Program-made: the position numbers and the translations under genes
Assembly: GCF_039939195.1 (NCBI RefSeq)
Contig: NZ_JBDUUH010000011.1
Coordinates: 124,001-188,000, forward strand
Source: Foliimonas ilicis
GTDB taxonomy: Bacteria > Pseudomonadota > Alphaproteobacteria > Rhizobiales > Rhizobiaceae
Length of the DNA: 64,000 bases
Direction: 5' to 3'
In this document: positions 1 to 9,078 of the stretch, in pieces
Layout: each line of letters starts with the position of its first letter
Numbering within the stretch: position 1 is the stretch's first letter
Notes under the pieces: generated by a model
What the model was told of the DNA's origin: nothing
Databases searched by the model: none
The model's input: the letters and a program-made list of their open reading frames with translations, nothing else

Positions 1-87
1 GGCTATGATCTATTTGCGGAAACGCATCTTGGACCGGCGACGAAAGTCGTCCCGGATTATGTCAGCCGATTTCTGGAAAGCCGCTAG
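1..87 (+). CDS. C-terminal end of an unidentified protein (5' truncated by window)
   Basis: An open frame runs from the first base to a TAG at 85-87 and gives the last 28 residues of a protein, including LGPATKVVPDYV and ending FLESR. The frame has no start in the window, so the gene begins outside it. The composition looks like normal coding sequence of this genome. I do not recognise the family from so short a tail. About 165 bp without any visible gene follow before the next, oppositely oriented gene. Confidence 0.5.
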   Translation, partial: GYDLFAETHLGPATKVVPDYVSRFLESR

Positions 88-251
88 GGTCAGGACCTAT
101 TAACTAGGGTAGCATCGAAAGACGGCGATAAGCCCAACTGCTTCCGAAATGTAATTGGCTAATGTTCGTGGCCGAACGCTTCAAGTCCAAATGACCCCAC
201 TCCGAGTTCGAAACGGTTGCAAACCAAGCTTTCGGTTGCTGAAGGCAGTCG

Positions 252-608
252 CTAAAGCCCCTTTTTGCTACGCGAACTGATTGCCAATTTCTCAACTAGC
301 TTATCAGTGATGGGCTTACTTACCGAGAACGTAACTCCGGTCTTGCTTGCCTTGAGTTTCAAAGAAGCGATCTCGTCTGAATGGGCGGCAATTGCACCCG
401 GGTCGACATATAGACCACATTGTTTACTAAAGGCGGCATAGCCCGCGATGATCGTTTCTTCGATCTGAAATCCGGGCATATCGTATTTAATGACTTCTTC
501 GGCGTCTGGTAGTGCCCGCGATAGCTGTGCACGCAGTTGACCCAACATGACGCGAAACTGCTCCGGCGCGGCGGCTATATAAGCGTCATGGTTATCCTTC
601 TTCGTCAT
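252..608 (-). CDS. DUF1801 (YdhG-like) domain protein
   Basis: A 118-residue soluble protein whose core matches the DUF1801 fold family: an N-terminal helix pair (YIAAAPEQF), then the EEVIKYDMPGF segment typical of the family, and a C-terminal half with GVTFSVSKPI. Members are small cytosolic proteins of unknown biochemical role, so no function is assigned. The start chosen is the ATG opening MTKKDNHDAY, where family similarity begins; the frame stays open about 37 codons upstream and the ribosome site is weak, so the start is uncertain. The gene is isolated, and its base composition is slightly less GC-rich than the operon that follows. Confidence 0.7.
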   Translation of the reverse strand: MTKKDNHDAYIAAAPEQFRVMLGQLRAQLSRALPDAEEVIKYDMPGFQIEETIIAGYAAFSKQCGLYVDPGAIAAHSDEIASLKLKASKTGVTFSVSKPITDKLVEKLAISSRSKKGL

Positions 609-782
609 CCCTGACAATATGCCTTTTAGCATGCCCAAAGGCAACAAATGGGGCGCTAAAGCTCTGACGCCACTGTGTGTCTCGGCGCTCCCAGGCTCAG
701 GACCATCAAGGGGATTCACACTTCTCGGCCATCGCCGTCGTCATCTTCTGGACTGGCGCTCAATAAGCCCTGAGCCCAGATC

Positions 783-2024
783 TCAACGCCGCTTCTTCGG
801 CTTTTCGAGCAACGCGACGGCCTCGACATGCGGGGACCAGATGAACTGGTCTACCGGCGTGACGCTTTTCAACTTGTAGCCGCCATCGATGAGAATGCGC
901 AGGTCGCGCGCCAGCGTGACGGGGTTGCAGGATACGGCTGCGACCAGCGGCACATCGGAACGGGCAATCTGCTTGCACTGGTCTTCGGCGCCTGCGCGTG
1001 GCGGGTCGAACACCAAGCCGTTGAATGCGTTGAGTTCCTTGAAGGTCACTGGACGGCGGAAAAGATCGCGCTTTTCAACAGTTACGCGCTTCAGCCCGGT
1101 CGCAAACCGAAAGCCACGGTCGAGCGCGGCGAGTGCTACGGCATCGCCTTCCACCGCGTGAACCTCTGACGCTTTGGCAAGGCGCAGCGCGAAAGCGCCG
1201 GAGCCCGCGAAAAGGTCGGCAACGCGCTTGGCCTTGCCCAGATGTTCCATGACCAGTTGCACCATGACCGCTTCTGCGGTCGAGACGGCTTGAAGAAAGC
1301 TGCCGGACGGGATGAACACCGGCACATCGCCGAAATTCACCATAGGCTTGGTGGGCTCGACGATGATCTCGCCATCCATCGAAAGCCGTGCGAAACCCTC
1401 GCGAATCACGAATTGCGAGACTTCGAAGCGCTTTTCCTCGGGCAGTTTTCCTGCATCGCTCGCGGCCACATCGAGGCCTGTTTCGGTATGCGTCACCGTC
1501 ATATGGAAAGATTTGGTCGTGTTGCAGATCTTCGCTGCCAGACCGCGAAGGCGATCAAGTGATGACTCGATCTCCGGCACAATCACCGGGCATTCCTCAA
1601 TGTCGATGATCTGATGCGACAGCGCCCGGTTGTAGCCGAGCAGCATTCCGCCTTCCGTGCGACGGACCGAAAACACCGCCCGGCGTCGCGAATTTGGCGC
1701 GCAGGGTACGGTCGGCGCGATTTCGGCTTCGATGCCTTTGCCGCGCAGCGCGTCATGCACCTTGCCGCGTTTCCAATCGAGATATTCGGAATTTTCCAGA
1801 TGCTGGATGGCGCAGCCGCCGCAATCGGTGAAATGGCGGCAAGCGGGCGCAATGCGCTGCGGCGAGGCTTCAAGCACGGCGATCAGGTCGGCACGATCCT
1901 TGTCGCGCGCCGCCGTGACCGTTTCGCCCGGCAGTGCAAAAGGTATGAAAACCTGCCCGCCCGGCGCGCGCGCAATGCCATCGCCCTGCGCACCAAGGCG
2001 CTCGATCTGAAATTGTGTGCTCAT
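783..2024 (-). CDS. Class I SAM-dependent RNA uracil-C5 methyltransferase (RumA/RlmD-TrmA family)
   Basis: A 413-residue enzyme predicted to methylate C5 of a uridine in rRNA or tRNA. In order: a TRAM-like N-terminal domain (about residues 1-55), a cysteine cluster of the iron-sulfur type (CRHFTDCGGC), a SAM-binding motif (DLFAGSGAFALRL), and the catalytic cysteine loop SCNPVTLARD near the C-terminus. Its ATG overlaps the TGA of the upstream tlyA gene by four bases, so the two rRNA/tRNA modification genes are translationally coupled. The exact target base cannot be read from sequence. The start is set by this overlap; an in-frame extension upstream would lie inside tlyA. Confidence 0.88.
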   Translation of the reverse strand: MSTQFQIERLGAQGDGIARAPGGQVFIPFALPGETVTAARDKDRADLIAVLEASPQRIAPACRHFTDCGGCAIQHLENSEYLDWKRGKVHDALRGKGIEAEIAPTVPCAPNSRRRAVFSVRRTEGGMLLGYNRALSHQIIDIEECPVIVPEIESSLDRLRGLAAKICNTTKSFHMTVTHTETGLDVAASDAGKLPEEKRFEVSQFVIREGFARLSMDGEIIVEPTKPMVNFGDVPVFIPSGSFLQAVSTAEAVMVQLVMEHLGKAKRVADLFAGSGAFALRLAKASEVHAVEGDAVALAALDRGFRFATGLKRVTVEKRDLFRRPVTFKELNAFNGLVFDPPRAGAEDQCKQIARSDVPLVAAVSCNPVTLARDLRILIDGGYKLKSVTPVDQFIWSPHVEAVALLEKPKKRR

Positions 2025-2779
2025 CGGTCTTTTACTCCGCCAAGCAGGAATTCTCGGTTTCCATCGCCACCTTCGATGGGCGATGGCGTCAGCGCAACCG
2101 CGCGCCAGCCGGGAATGGCATCCAGCCAAAGGCGCAAATCTTCGGCCACAGCATCCGCGGTTTCGGGATTGCGTAAAAGCCCACCCTTGCCGATTGCTTC
2201 GCGGCCAGCTTCGAATTGCGGCTTTACCAGAAGAATCGCCTTCGCGCCGGGTTCTGCAAGATCAAGTGCGGGCGGCAGAGCGAGTTTCAGCGATATGAAG
2301 CTGACATCAGACACGATGAAATCGATGGTCTTTTCAAGATGCTCACGGGCCAGTTCGCGCGCGTTCAGCCCTTCGATCGAGGTGACTCGCGGGTCGGCGG
2401 CAAGCGCGGAATTCATCTGGCCGTGGCCAACATCGATTGCGATGACATGCGCTGCTTGCCGTTCAAGCAGAACCTGCGTGAACCCGCCAGTCGATGCGCC
2501 GACATCCAGCGCATTGGTGCCTGCCGGATCGAAACCAAAATGATCAAGCCCGCCCAGAAGCTTCAAAGCCGCGCGCGAGACGTAATGGCGCGCGGGATCA
2601 TCCACCGTCACAGACGCCGTCTCGACAACATTCTGTCCCGGTTTGGAGGCGACGATGCCATCGACAAAAACCGTGCCACGCTCCACGGCATCGCGCGCCC
2701 GTGAGCGGGAAACGAAAAGGCCGCGCGCGACGAGAAGCTCGTCGAGGCGCAGCCTGCGTGTTGCGTGCATTGCGTTCAT
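2021..2779 (-). CDS. tlyA: TlyA-type 16S/23S rRNA 2'-O-methyltransferase
   Basis: A 252-residue protein with an N-terminal S4 RNA-binding domain (RLDELLVARGLF, residues about 9-65) and an FtsJ-like methyltransferase domain (LDVGASTGGFTQVLL near residue 90, then DVSFISL and VKPQFEAG). This is the arrangement of TlyA, which methylates ribose 2'-OH groups of cytidines in rRNA; older annotations call it haemolysin A. Alternative ATG codons lie three codons apart at the N-terminus; the outer one has a GAAGG ribosome site. It precedes and overlaps the RumA-like gene in one transcript. Confidence 0.9.
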   Translation of the reverse strand: MNAMHATRRLRLDELLVARGLFVSRSRARDAVERGTVFVDGIVASKPGQNVVETASVTVDDPARHYVSRAALKLLGGLDHFGFDPAGTNALDVGASTGGFTQVLLERQAAHVIAIDVGHGQMNSALAADPRVTSIEGLNARELAREHLEKTIDFIVSDVSFISLKLALPPALDLAEPGAKAILLVKPQFEAGREAIGKGGLLRNPETADAVAEDLRLWLDAIPGWRAVALTPSPIEGGDGNREFLLGGVKDR

Positions 2780-2832
2780 TGGCCTTCATTGGCGAAAGAG
2801 GCGGGCGAAGGCAAGCCCCCGCAACAGCGCAC

Positions 2833-3123
2833 TCAGAACGAGGTGATGCGCAAATTCAGATTATTTTCCGCGATTTCGTTGTTTTCCCGGACTGGACGCT
2901 TCGCATGAAGCACACCGCGCCACACGTCTTCCTCGGATAACGGATTGCGAATAATCACGAATTCCGGGGCGCGGCCATGTTCGAAACCGCCGCGTATATC
3001 GCCCATTTTGCGCGCGACGATCTCCATCACCGCCCGCTCCAGCTTTCGATCATATTCCGGCTCGGCCTTTACCGATGCCGCAAGCGCAGCCAGAGCAGCC
3101 GCGCCCGACAACACAAATCTCAT
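2833..3123 (-). CDS. Small exported protein of unknown function
   Basis: A 96-residue protein with a clear N-terminal signal sequence (MRFVLSGAAALAALAASVKA, probable cleavage after residue 20), leaving a short, charged periplasmic domain without cysteines. I recognise no domain. It lies about 50 bp upstream of tlyA and 100 bp downstream of the GNAT gene on the same strand, so it may belong to the dxs-tlyA transcript. A secreted or periplasmic location is inferred only from the leader. Confidence 0.6.
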   Translation of the reverse strand: MRFVLSGAAALAALAASVKAEPEYDRKLERAVMEIVARKMGDIRGGFEHGRAPEFVIIRNPLSEEDVWRGVLHAKRPVRENNEIAENNLNLRITSF

Positions 3124-3223
3124 AGATCACTTCCCTGCCCGGCAGGAGTTCTAGCGGGGAAGCGCTAAAATTCGTCCAAGAGACAGGGTTAAAAAATGCT
3201 CAGGCTTGAGAGGAAATCTGCGC

Positions 3224-3721
3224 TCATCTTGCAGCTTCCCATTCCGGGCGCAGCAGCGACATGACAAGTTCATCACGATATTTGCCCCCGAAATAGGCAC
3301 TACCGCGCGCGATACCTTCAGCCACAAATCCGCTGGCTTCATAGGCTTTGCGGGCACGAAGGTTTTCGGGAAAAACGCCTAGCCAAAGGCGATATGCGCT
3401 GGTCTGCTCAAAAACCAGATCAGCCAGAGCGCCAAGCAAAGCCCTGCCGTTACCTTGGCCAGGCTGGCTAATCGCTATCCTCTTGACCAGTGCGACACCC
3501 TCCGGCGACGCCCAGTCTCGCACAATGGCGAACCCCAAAGGTTTGTCCAAATCGCTTGCAATAAAATATGCGTACCGACCGTCGTTTAATGCCTCGGCGT
3601 GGCGCTCTTCATCCCAGCGCCCGACCAACTCGGCATATCCCTCCAGCCGCTCCGTTTCCATGATGAAGGGAATGTCGGCTTTTGTTGCCCGGACCAACTG
3701 GAGAGTAGAAGGCGGATGCAT
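3224..3721 (-). CDS. GNAT family N-acetyltransferase
   Basis: A 165-residue GNAT-fold protein. Motif A appears as VKRIAISQPGQGNGRALLGAL (acetyl-CoA pyrophosphate loop QPGQGNG) and motif B as LGVFPENLRARKAYEASGF, the common RimI/YjaB-like pattern. The substrate cannot be told from sequence; small-molecule or protein N-acetylation are both possible. It starts nine bases after the dxs stop on the same strand, so it is almost certainly co-transcribed with dxs, although a metabolic link is not evident. Confidence 0.82.
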   Translation of the reverse strand: MHPPSTLQLVRATKADIPFIMETERLEGYAELVGRWDEERHAEALNDGRYAYFIASDLDKPLGFAIVRDWASPEGVALVKRIAISQPGQGNGRALLGALADLVFEQTSAYRLWLGVFPENLRARKAYEASGFVAEGIARGSAYFGGKYRDELVMSLLRPEWEAAR

Positions 3722-3730
3722 CGCCTCTCG

Positions 3731-5644
3731 TCAGGCCGTTGCGGATCGCACTGACTGGCCAAGGGCAGCAAAGACCGTGCGCACGATGCCGGCTGAATCC
3801 AGCCCTGCATCCGCATACATCTTTTCCGGCTTGGCGTGGTCGGTGAACTCATCCGGCAGCACCAGCGGGCGCACTTTCAGGCCGTGATCGAGCAGGCCTT
3901 CGGTGGCCAGGAATTGCAGCACATGGCTGGCGAAACCGCCAACCGAGCCTTCCTCGACCGTGACCAGAACTTCGTGCGAGCGCGCGAGGCGGCGGATCAG
4001 ATCTTCGTCCAGCGGCTTTGCGAAACGCGCATCGGCAACGGTCGTCGAAAGACCGGCAGCGCCGAGTTCTTCGGAGGCCAGAATGCAATCCTGCAAGCGC
4101 GTGCCGAAGGAAAGGAGTGCTACTTTCGTGCCTTCGCGCACGATGCGGCCCTTGCCGATTTCAAGTACAGAGCCGCGCTCCGGCATTTCGACGCCGACGC
4201 CATTGCCGCGCGGATAGCGGAAGGCAATCGGGCCGTCATCATAGGCAGCGGCAGTGCGCACCATATGCTTCAATTCGGCCTCATCGGATGCGGCCATCAC
4301 CACAAAACCCGGCAGCGAGGCGAGATAGGTCGTGTCGAACGCGCCCGCATGGGTCGCGCCGTCGGCACCGACATAGCCCGCGCGGTCAATCGGGAAGCGC
4401 ACCGGCAATTTCTGGATCGCAACGTCATGGACAACCTGATCGTAGGCGCGTTGCAGAAAGGTCGAATAGATCGCGGCGAACGGCTTCATACCTTCGGTCG
4501 CCAGACCGGCGGCAAAGGTCACGGCATGCTGCTCGGCAATGCCGACATCGAAAACGCGGTCCGGGAAAGCATCGCTGAAAAGGTCCAGGCCCGTGCCGGA
4601 TGGCATGGCGGCGGTGATGCCGACGATCTTGTCGTCTTCGCGTGCTTCCTGAACGAGGCTTTCGGCGAAAACCTTGGTGTAGCTCGGCGCATTGGCCGGT
4701 GCCTTGGCCTGCGCGCCGGTGATAACGTCGAATTTGTTGACGCCATGATACTTGTCGGCAGCGGCTTCGGCGGGCGCATAGCCCTTGCCTTTCTGCGTGA
4801 CGACATGGATCAGCACCGGACCGGTGCCATTGTCGCGCACGTTTTTCAGAACCGGAATGAGATGTTCGAGATTGTGGCCGTCAATCGGGCCGATATGGAA
4901 AAAGCCGAGTTCTTCGAAAAGCGTCCCGCCGGTCACATAGCCGCGCGCATGTTCAACTGCGCGGGTAATCGCGCGGTCGACGCGCGCGCCGAGATAAGAC
5001 GACAGTTTCTTGCCGATCTCGCGGAAGCCCTGATAGGCGCGGCCTGAACCGAGGCGCGCAAGATAGGCGCTCATCGCACCAGTGGGCGGCGCAATCGACA
5101 TGTCGTTGTCGTTGAGAATGACGATCAGCCGCGCATCCAGCGCACCGGCATTGTTCAGCGCCTCGAAGGCCATGCCGGCCGACATTGCACCATCGCCGAT
5201 GACCGAAATCACATTGTTCTTGCCGCCCTTTAGATCGCGGGCGACGGCCATGCCGAGGCCCGCCGAAATCGAGGTCGAGGAATGCGCGGCGCCAAACGGG
5301 TCGTATTCGCTCTCACTACGCTTGGTGAAGCCGGAAAGCCCGTCTTCCTGCCGCAGCGTGCGGATACGGTCGCGGCGGCCCGTCAGAATCTTGTGCGGAT
5401 AGGCCTGATGGCCGACATCCCAGATGACGCGGTCGTCCGGCGTGTTGAACACGTAATGAAGCGCAATCGTCAGTTCGACAACGCCCAGCCCCGCGCCCAG
5501 ATGTCCGCCGGTCAGCGAAACGGCATCGATAAGCTCGGCGCGCAGTTCGGTCGCGAGCTGCGGCAGATCGCTTTCTGAAATGCGCCGGAGGTCGGCGGGA
5601 ATACGCGCCTTGTCGAGTAATGGCGTCTTGGGCGGCGTGGTCAT
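3731..5644 (-). CDS. dxs: 1-deoxy-D-xylulose-5-phosphate synthase
   Basis: A 637-residue thiamine-diphosphate enzyme that condenses pyruvate and glyceraldehyde 3-phosphate to DXP, the first step of the MEP isoprenoid pathway. Visible features: the HQAYPHKILTGR segment, the ThDP/Mg motif GDGAMSAGMAFEALNN, the pyrimidine-binding transketolase domain with FPDRVFDVGIAEQH, and the C-terminal transketolase domain. Length is normal for Dxs. The start is the ATG of MTTPPKTPLL, preceded by AAGAGG; an in-frame start seven codons upstream is less likely. A stable hairpin lies in the leader. The later pathway kinase ispE is also in this window. Confidence 0.97.
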   Translation of the reverse strand: MTTPPKTPLLDKARIPADLRRISESDLPQLATELRAELIDAVSLTGGHLGAGLGVVELTIALHYVFNTPDDRVIWDVGHQAYPHKILTGRRDRIRTLRQEDGLSGFTKRSESEYDPFGAAHSSTSISAGLGMAVARDLKGGKNNVISVIGDGAMSAGMAFEALNNAGALDARLIVILNDNDMSIAPPTGAMSAYLARLGSGRAYQGFREIGKKLSSYLGARVDRAITRAVEHARGYVTGGTLFEELGFFHIGPIDGHNLEHLIPVLKNVRDNGTGPVLIHVVTQKGKGYAPAEAAADKYHGVNKFDVITGAQAKAPANAPSYTKVFAESLVQEAREDDKIVGITAAMPSGTGLDLFSDAFPDRVFDVGIAEQHAVTFAAGLATEGMKPFAAIYSTFLQRAYDQVVHDVAIQKLPVRFPIDRAGYVGADGATHAGAFDTTYLASLPGFVVMAASDEAELKHMVRTAAAYDDGPIAFRYPRGNGVGVEMPERGSVLEIGKGRIVREGTKVALLSFGTRLQDCILASEELGAAGLSTTVADARFAKPLDEDLIRRLARSHEVLVTVEEGSVGGFASHVLQFLATEGLLDHGLKVRPLVLPDEFTDHAKPEKMYADAGLDSAGIVRTVFAALGQSVRSATA

Positions 5645-5743
5645 GAAAACCTCTTGCAGGTCCATAAACCGGCAGGAATTCCACTCGCGATGCTCGGGCG
5701 GGTGGTATGCCGGCTCAACAGCTTACAACTGATCTGGTTCGAA

Positions 5744-5761
5744 CGGAAACCATCGTTTCCG
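5744..5761. other. Perfect hairpin in the dxs upstream region
   Basis: A seven-base stem, CGGAAAC paired with GTTTCCG around the loop CATC, sits about 100 bp upstream of dxs in an otherwise gene-free 290-bp gap between the pirin gene and dxs. It could be a protein-binding palindrome or a leader hairpin. No T-run follows on the minus strand, so an intrinsic terminator for the pirin gene is not supported. Confidence 0.35.
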
Positions 5762-5936
5762 CTCGCGTATAGCGGGGATAAGACCTCCGACCTATAAAGT
5801 AAATGCGCCCGAATAATGCAATTTGTCGCTAAAACCTGTCGCGGTTCGGTTTTGATAGAATCGGTGGGCCGCTCCAGTTCTTTGTTTCAACGCAATTCCG
5901 GACGGAAAACCGCTACACACTTTTCCTGGAATTGCT

Positions 5937-6854
5937 CTATTCAGGCAGAGGAATGAACTCCTTGTCGTCTCCCGGAACGATGTCGAAGCGACCGGTTTTC
6001 CACTCATTCTTTGCCTGTTCGATGCGCTCTTTCGAGGAAGAGACGAAATTCCACCAGATGTGCCGCGGCGAGCCAAGCGATGCACCGCCGAAAAGCATGA
6101 AATGCGCACCGCGTTCGCTTTCGACGATGATTTCCTCGCCCGGTTTGAAAACGAGCAGCGTGTCATTGTTGAACCCGTCGCCGATCAACGAAACCCTGCC
6201 CTCCAGAATGTAGATGGCACGCTCTTCGGCGGTTGCCGGTATCTTTATGCGCGCGCCGGGCGAAAGCCTGATGTCCACATAAAGCGTATCGTGGAAGGTG
6301 GTCACAGGCGCGCGGTGACCTTCGAAATCGCCGATCACCACGCGGCCTTTGACGCCTTCCGCCTCGAATTCCGGCAAAAGCGCGCTGGCCGTATTTTCGA
6401 AAACCGGAGCGATTTCTTCCTTGTGGTCGGGCAGCGCCAGCCACGTCTGAAGGCCCGAAATCGACATCGGGCTGCCGCGCAATTCTTCCGGCGTGCGCTC
6501 CGAATGCACGATGCCGCGTCCGGCGGTCATGAGATTGACGTCGCCGGGCTCGATGACCATTTCGGTGCCGAGCGAATCGCGATGCCTGATCTTGCCGTCG
6601 AAAAGATACGTCACCGTGGAGAGGCCGATATGAGGGTGCGGGCGTACATCGAGTGCTTGTCCGGCGCGCAGAATTGCCGGTCCCATACGGTCGAAGAAAA
6701 TGAATGGCCCGACCAGCCTGCGCTTGGCGGTCGGCAGCGCGCGGCGCACTTTGAACCCGCCAATATCCTTGGCGTTGGGGATGATCATCAACTCGACCTG
6801 ATCGCAGGCCAGCGCATCGCCCGGCTCAGGGTCGTTTCCAGGGAAAAAGCTCAT
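5937..6854 (-). CDS. Pirin family protein
   Basis: A 305-residue bicupin protein. The N-terminal cupin carries the pirin metal-binding pattern (RPHPHIGLSTVTYLFDG, followed by GDVNLMTAGRGIVHSER) and a C-terminal pirin domain follows (YILEGRV, GEEIIVES). Bacterial pirins include quercetin dioxygenase-like enzymes and proteins that modulate pyruvate metabolism; which applies here is unknown. An AAGGAG ribosome site stands in front of the ATG. It lies between xseB and dxs on the same strand, with gaps of about 110 and 290 bp, so it may have its own promoter. Confidence 0.9.
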   Translation of the reverse strand: MSFFPGNDPEPGDALACDQVELMIIPNAKDIGGFKVRRALPTAKRRLVGPFIFFDRMGPAILRAGQALDVRPHPHIGLSTVTYLFDGKIRHRDSLGTEMVIEPGDVNLMTAGRGIVHSERTPEELRGSPMSISGLQTWLALPDHKEEIAPVFENTASALLPEFEAEGVKGRVVIGDFEGHRAPVTTFHDTLYVDIRLSPGARIKIPATAEERAIYILEGRVSLIGDGFNNDTLLVFKPGEEIIVESERGAHFMLFGGASLGSPRHIWWNFVSSSKERIEQAKNEWKTGRFDIVPGDDKEFIPLPE

Positions 6855-6963
6855 GTCCGATCTCCTTCGCGAAACACAACGTCCGCTTTATCGGAAGACT
6901 ATTCCTGCAGGCAGATCATAAAAAGGCCGGATCGAAGAACACTGCGTTCACAGTACCCGCCGT

Positions 6964-7218
6964 CTACTCCGCATCCAGCGGTTCGGTGCCGACGGGCTTG
7001 CCGTCGCGGCTGAGCCTGATCTTCTCGACCTTGTCTTCGGCGGCCTTCAGGAGCCGGTCACAATGCGCCTTCAGCGCTTCGCCGCGCTCGTAAATCTTGA
7101 TCGACTGATCGAGCGGAACTTCGCCGCGTTCCAGATCGTCGACGATACGCTCCAGAGCGTCCAACGCCTGCTCGAAGCTCATGGCCTTGATGTCTTCGTT
7201 AAGCTGCTCAGCTTCCAT
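6964..7218 (-). CDS. xseB: Exodeoxyribonuclease VII small subunit
   Basis: An 84-residue helical protein with the XseB signature: FEQALDALERIVDDLERGE followed by a second helix containing IYERGEALKAHCDRLL. The small subunits coat the large XseA subunit of exonuclease VII, which degrades single-stranded DNA from both ends; xseA is not in this window. The start codon lies three bases after the stop of the deacetylase-like gene, so the two are one transcript. Length is typical. Confidence 0.93.
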   Translation of the reverse strand: MEAEQLNEDIKAMSFEQALDALERIVDDLERGEVPLDQSIKIYERGEALKAHCDRLLKAAEDKVEKIRLSRDGKPVGTEPLDAE

Positions 7219-7221
7219 AAT

Positions 7222-8148
7222 TTATCCTTTCATCAGGCGTTTGACGTGCGCTGCCACGGAAAACGACAGCCCCTGCAAATCGTAGCCGCCTTCTAGCAGG
7301 CTAAGCAGGCGGTTTCCCGAATGGCGCGCCGCGCGGTCCATAAGCTTGCCGGTCGCCCAGTCGAAATCTTCTTCGGTCAGATTGATCTCGGCCAGCGGGT
7401 CGAGATGATGAGCATCGAAACCCGCGGAAATAATGATCAGGTCCGGCGAGAAATCATTGATCGCCGGAAGGACGCGTGAATTAAACGCCTCGCGGAAAAT
7501 GTCGCTGCCTGTTTGCGGCGAAAGCGGTGCATTGACGATATTGCCGACGCCAGCCTCGCTCTTCGCACCCGTGCCGGGATAAAGCGGCATCTGGTGCGTC
7601 GAGCAATAAAGCACACTCGGATCTTCCCAGAAGATGTCCTGCGTGCCGTTGCCGTGATGCACGTCCCAATCGATGATCGCAACGCGCTCGGCGCCGTGCT
7701 TTTTCTGGGCGTAACGGGCTGCGATCGCGGCATTGTTGAACAGACAGAAGCCCATCGCCGTTGTCTTTTCGGCGTGATGGCCGGGCGGGCGCGATGCGAC
7801 GAAAACATTATCCGCCTTGCCGGAAAACACATCGTCTACGCCTGCATTGGCAGCTCCAACAGCCGTCAATGCGGCCTCGAAACTCTTCGGGCTGACATAG
7901 GTGTCGGAATCGATTTTGACGATGCCCTCTTCGGGAATCGATGCGCGGATCTTTTCCAGATATTCTTCCGGGTGCGCGTAGAGAACCGTCGCCTCGTCGC
8001 CCTTCGGGGCCGTCACCCTGTCGAGCGCGATAAAGGGCTCGTCTTCCAGAATGCGCTCGACCGCGCGAATGCGATCCGCCCTCTCGGGATGACCCGAAGG
8101 AGTTTCATGTTCGGCAAAGATCGGATGGGAATAAAGCCGTGTGACCAT
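7222..8148 (-). CDS. Histone deacetylase family (class II-like, acetoin/polyamine deacetylase) protein
   Basis: A 308-residue arginase-fold zinc hydrolase. The conserved blocks are present in order: SGHPERADRI at the N-terminus, RPPGHHAEKTTAMGFCLFNN (catalytic HH), DWDVHHGNGTQDIF (zinc ligands D and H), and SAGFDAHHLDPLAE. Such bacterial proteins deacetylate small amines such as acetylpolyamines or possibly acetyl-lysine; the substrate is not predictable. Position directly upstream of xseB is what I would expect in Brucella relatives. Length and motifs are complete. Confidence 0.92.
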   Translation of the reverse strand: MVTRLYSHPIFAEHETPSGHPERADRIRAVERILEDEPFIALDRVTAPKGDEATVLYAHPEEYLEKIRASIPEEGIVKIDSDTYVSPKSFEAALTAVGAANAGVDDVFSGKADNVFVASRPPGHHAEKTTAMGFCLFNNAAIAARYAQKKHGAERVAIIDWDVHHGNGTQDIFWEDPSVLYCSTHQMPLYPGTGAKSEAGVGNIVNAPLSPQTGSDIFREAFNSRVLPAINDFSPDLIIISAGFDAHHLDPLAEINLTEEDFDWATGKLMDRAARHSGNRLLSLLEGGYDLQGLSFSVAAHVKRLMKG

Positions 8149-8226
8149 AATTCCGTATAGGCGCAGATGGCCTTTTTGGCCATGCCGCGAACCCCTGCGG
8201 TCAACAGTTTTGAGCGATGATGCGCT

Positions 8227-9078
8227 CTATTTGCCCGGAATCGGCAGATTATCGATCAGCCGCGTCTCGCCAAGCCATGCCGCGACAAGCAGGCGCGCGG
8301 GCTCAGTCACGGCATCGAGCGGCGAAAGATCACTTTCAGCGCGCAATTCGAGATATTCGACATTGTGAAAACCGGCGGCGACGATCTTGTCCTTTGCCGC
8401 CTCAAGCAAAGGCTCGGCCTTGCCGCCAGAGCCAAGCGCGCCTGCCAGAACTGCAAGTATCTCGGCAAGCCTTGGCGCGATTTCGCGCTCCTCTGGCAAC
8501 AGACGCTGATTGCGCGACGACAGGGCCAGACCATCCGCCTCGCGAACGGTCGGGCATCCAACGACCTCAATGGGAATATCGAGATCGCGCGCGAGACGGC
8601 GCACGACATGGAGCTGCTGAAAATCCTTCTCTCCAAACATCGCGACATCGGCCCCGGTCTGCAAAAACAGCTTGGTGACGACGGTGGCAACGCCATCGAA
8701 ATGGCCGGGACGGTTGCCGCCGCAAAGACCGGCGCTGACGCCGCTTACCGAAATGTTGGTCGCGAAACCCGCCGGATACACTTCGGAAGCATCCGGCGCA
8801 TAGAGCATATGCGCGCCGAGAGGGCCGAGCTTTCGGGCATCATCTTCTTCGGTACGCGGATAGGCAGCGAGATCGGCGGCATTGTTGAACTGCTTGGGAT
8901 TGACGAACAGCGTGACGATAACGCGGTCTGCGCGCTCGAATGCAGCTCGCACGAGGCTCAAATGCCCTTCATGCAGCGCGCCCATCGTCGGTACCACCGC
9001 GACCAGCAAACCCTGGGCGCGCCAGCCTGCTACCGCCGCGCGAAGTTCAGCCACAGTGCGAACGATAGGAACGCTCAT
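8227..9078 (-). CDS. panC: Pantothenate synthetase
   Basis: A 283-residue ligase that joins pantoate and beta-alanine with ATP to give pantothenate. The nucleotidyltransferase fold is visible: VPTMGALHEGHLSLVRAA (HIGH-type motif), NPKQFNNAADLAAYPRT, FGEKDFQQLHVVRRL and the LSSRNQRL KMSKS-like loop. The ATG overlaps the TGA of panB by four bases, so the two sequential enzymes of coenzyme A precursor synthesis are translationally coupled. Confidence 0.96.
   Translation of the reverse strand: MSVPIVRTVAELRAAVAGWRAQGLLVAVVPTMGALHEGHLSLVRAAFERADRVIVTLFVNPKQFNNAADLAAYPRTEEDDARKLGPLGAHMLYAPDASEVYPAGFATNISVSGVSAGLCGGNRPGHFDGVATVVTKLFLQTGADVAMFGEKDFQQLHVVRRLARDLDIPIEVVGCPTVREADGLALSSRNQRLLPEEREIAPRLAEILAVLAGALGSGGKAEPLLEAAKDKIVAAGFHNVEYLELRAESDLSPLDAVTEPARLLVAAWLGETRLIDNLPIPGK

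Noticed and set aside
3836..5047. 403-residue plus-strand open frame opposite dxs
   Set aside because: It is the antisense shadow of dxs, with no ribosome site and low-complexity Arg/Gly/His composition.
5731..5740. CTGATCTGG string near GGTTCGAA upstream of dxs, recalling a TPP riboswitch or a tRNA T-arm
   Set aside because: The CTGAGA element and the rest of the TPP core are missing, it is on the strand opposite to dxs, and no acceptor or anticodon stems can be folded around it.
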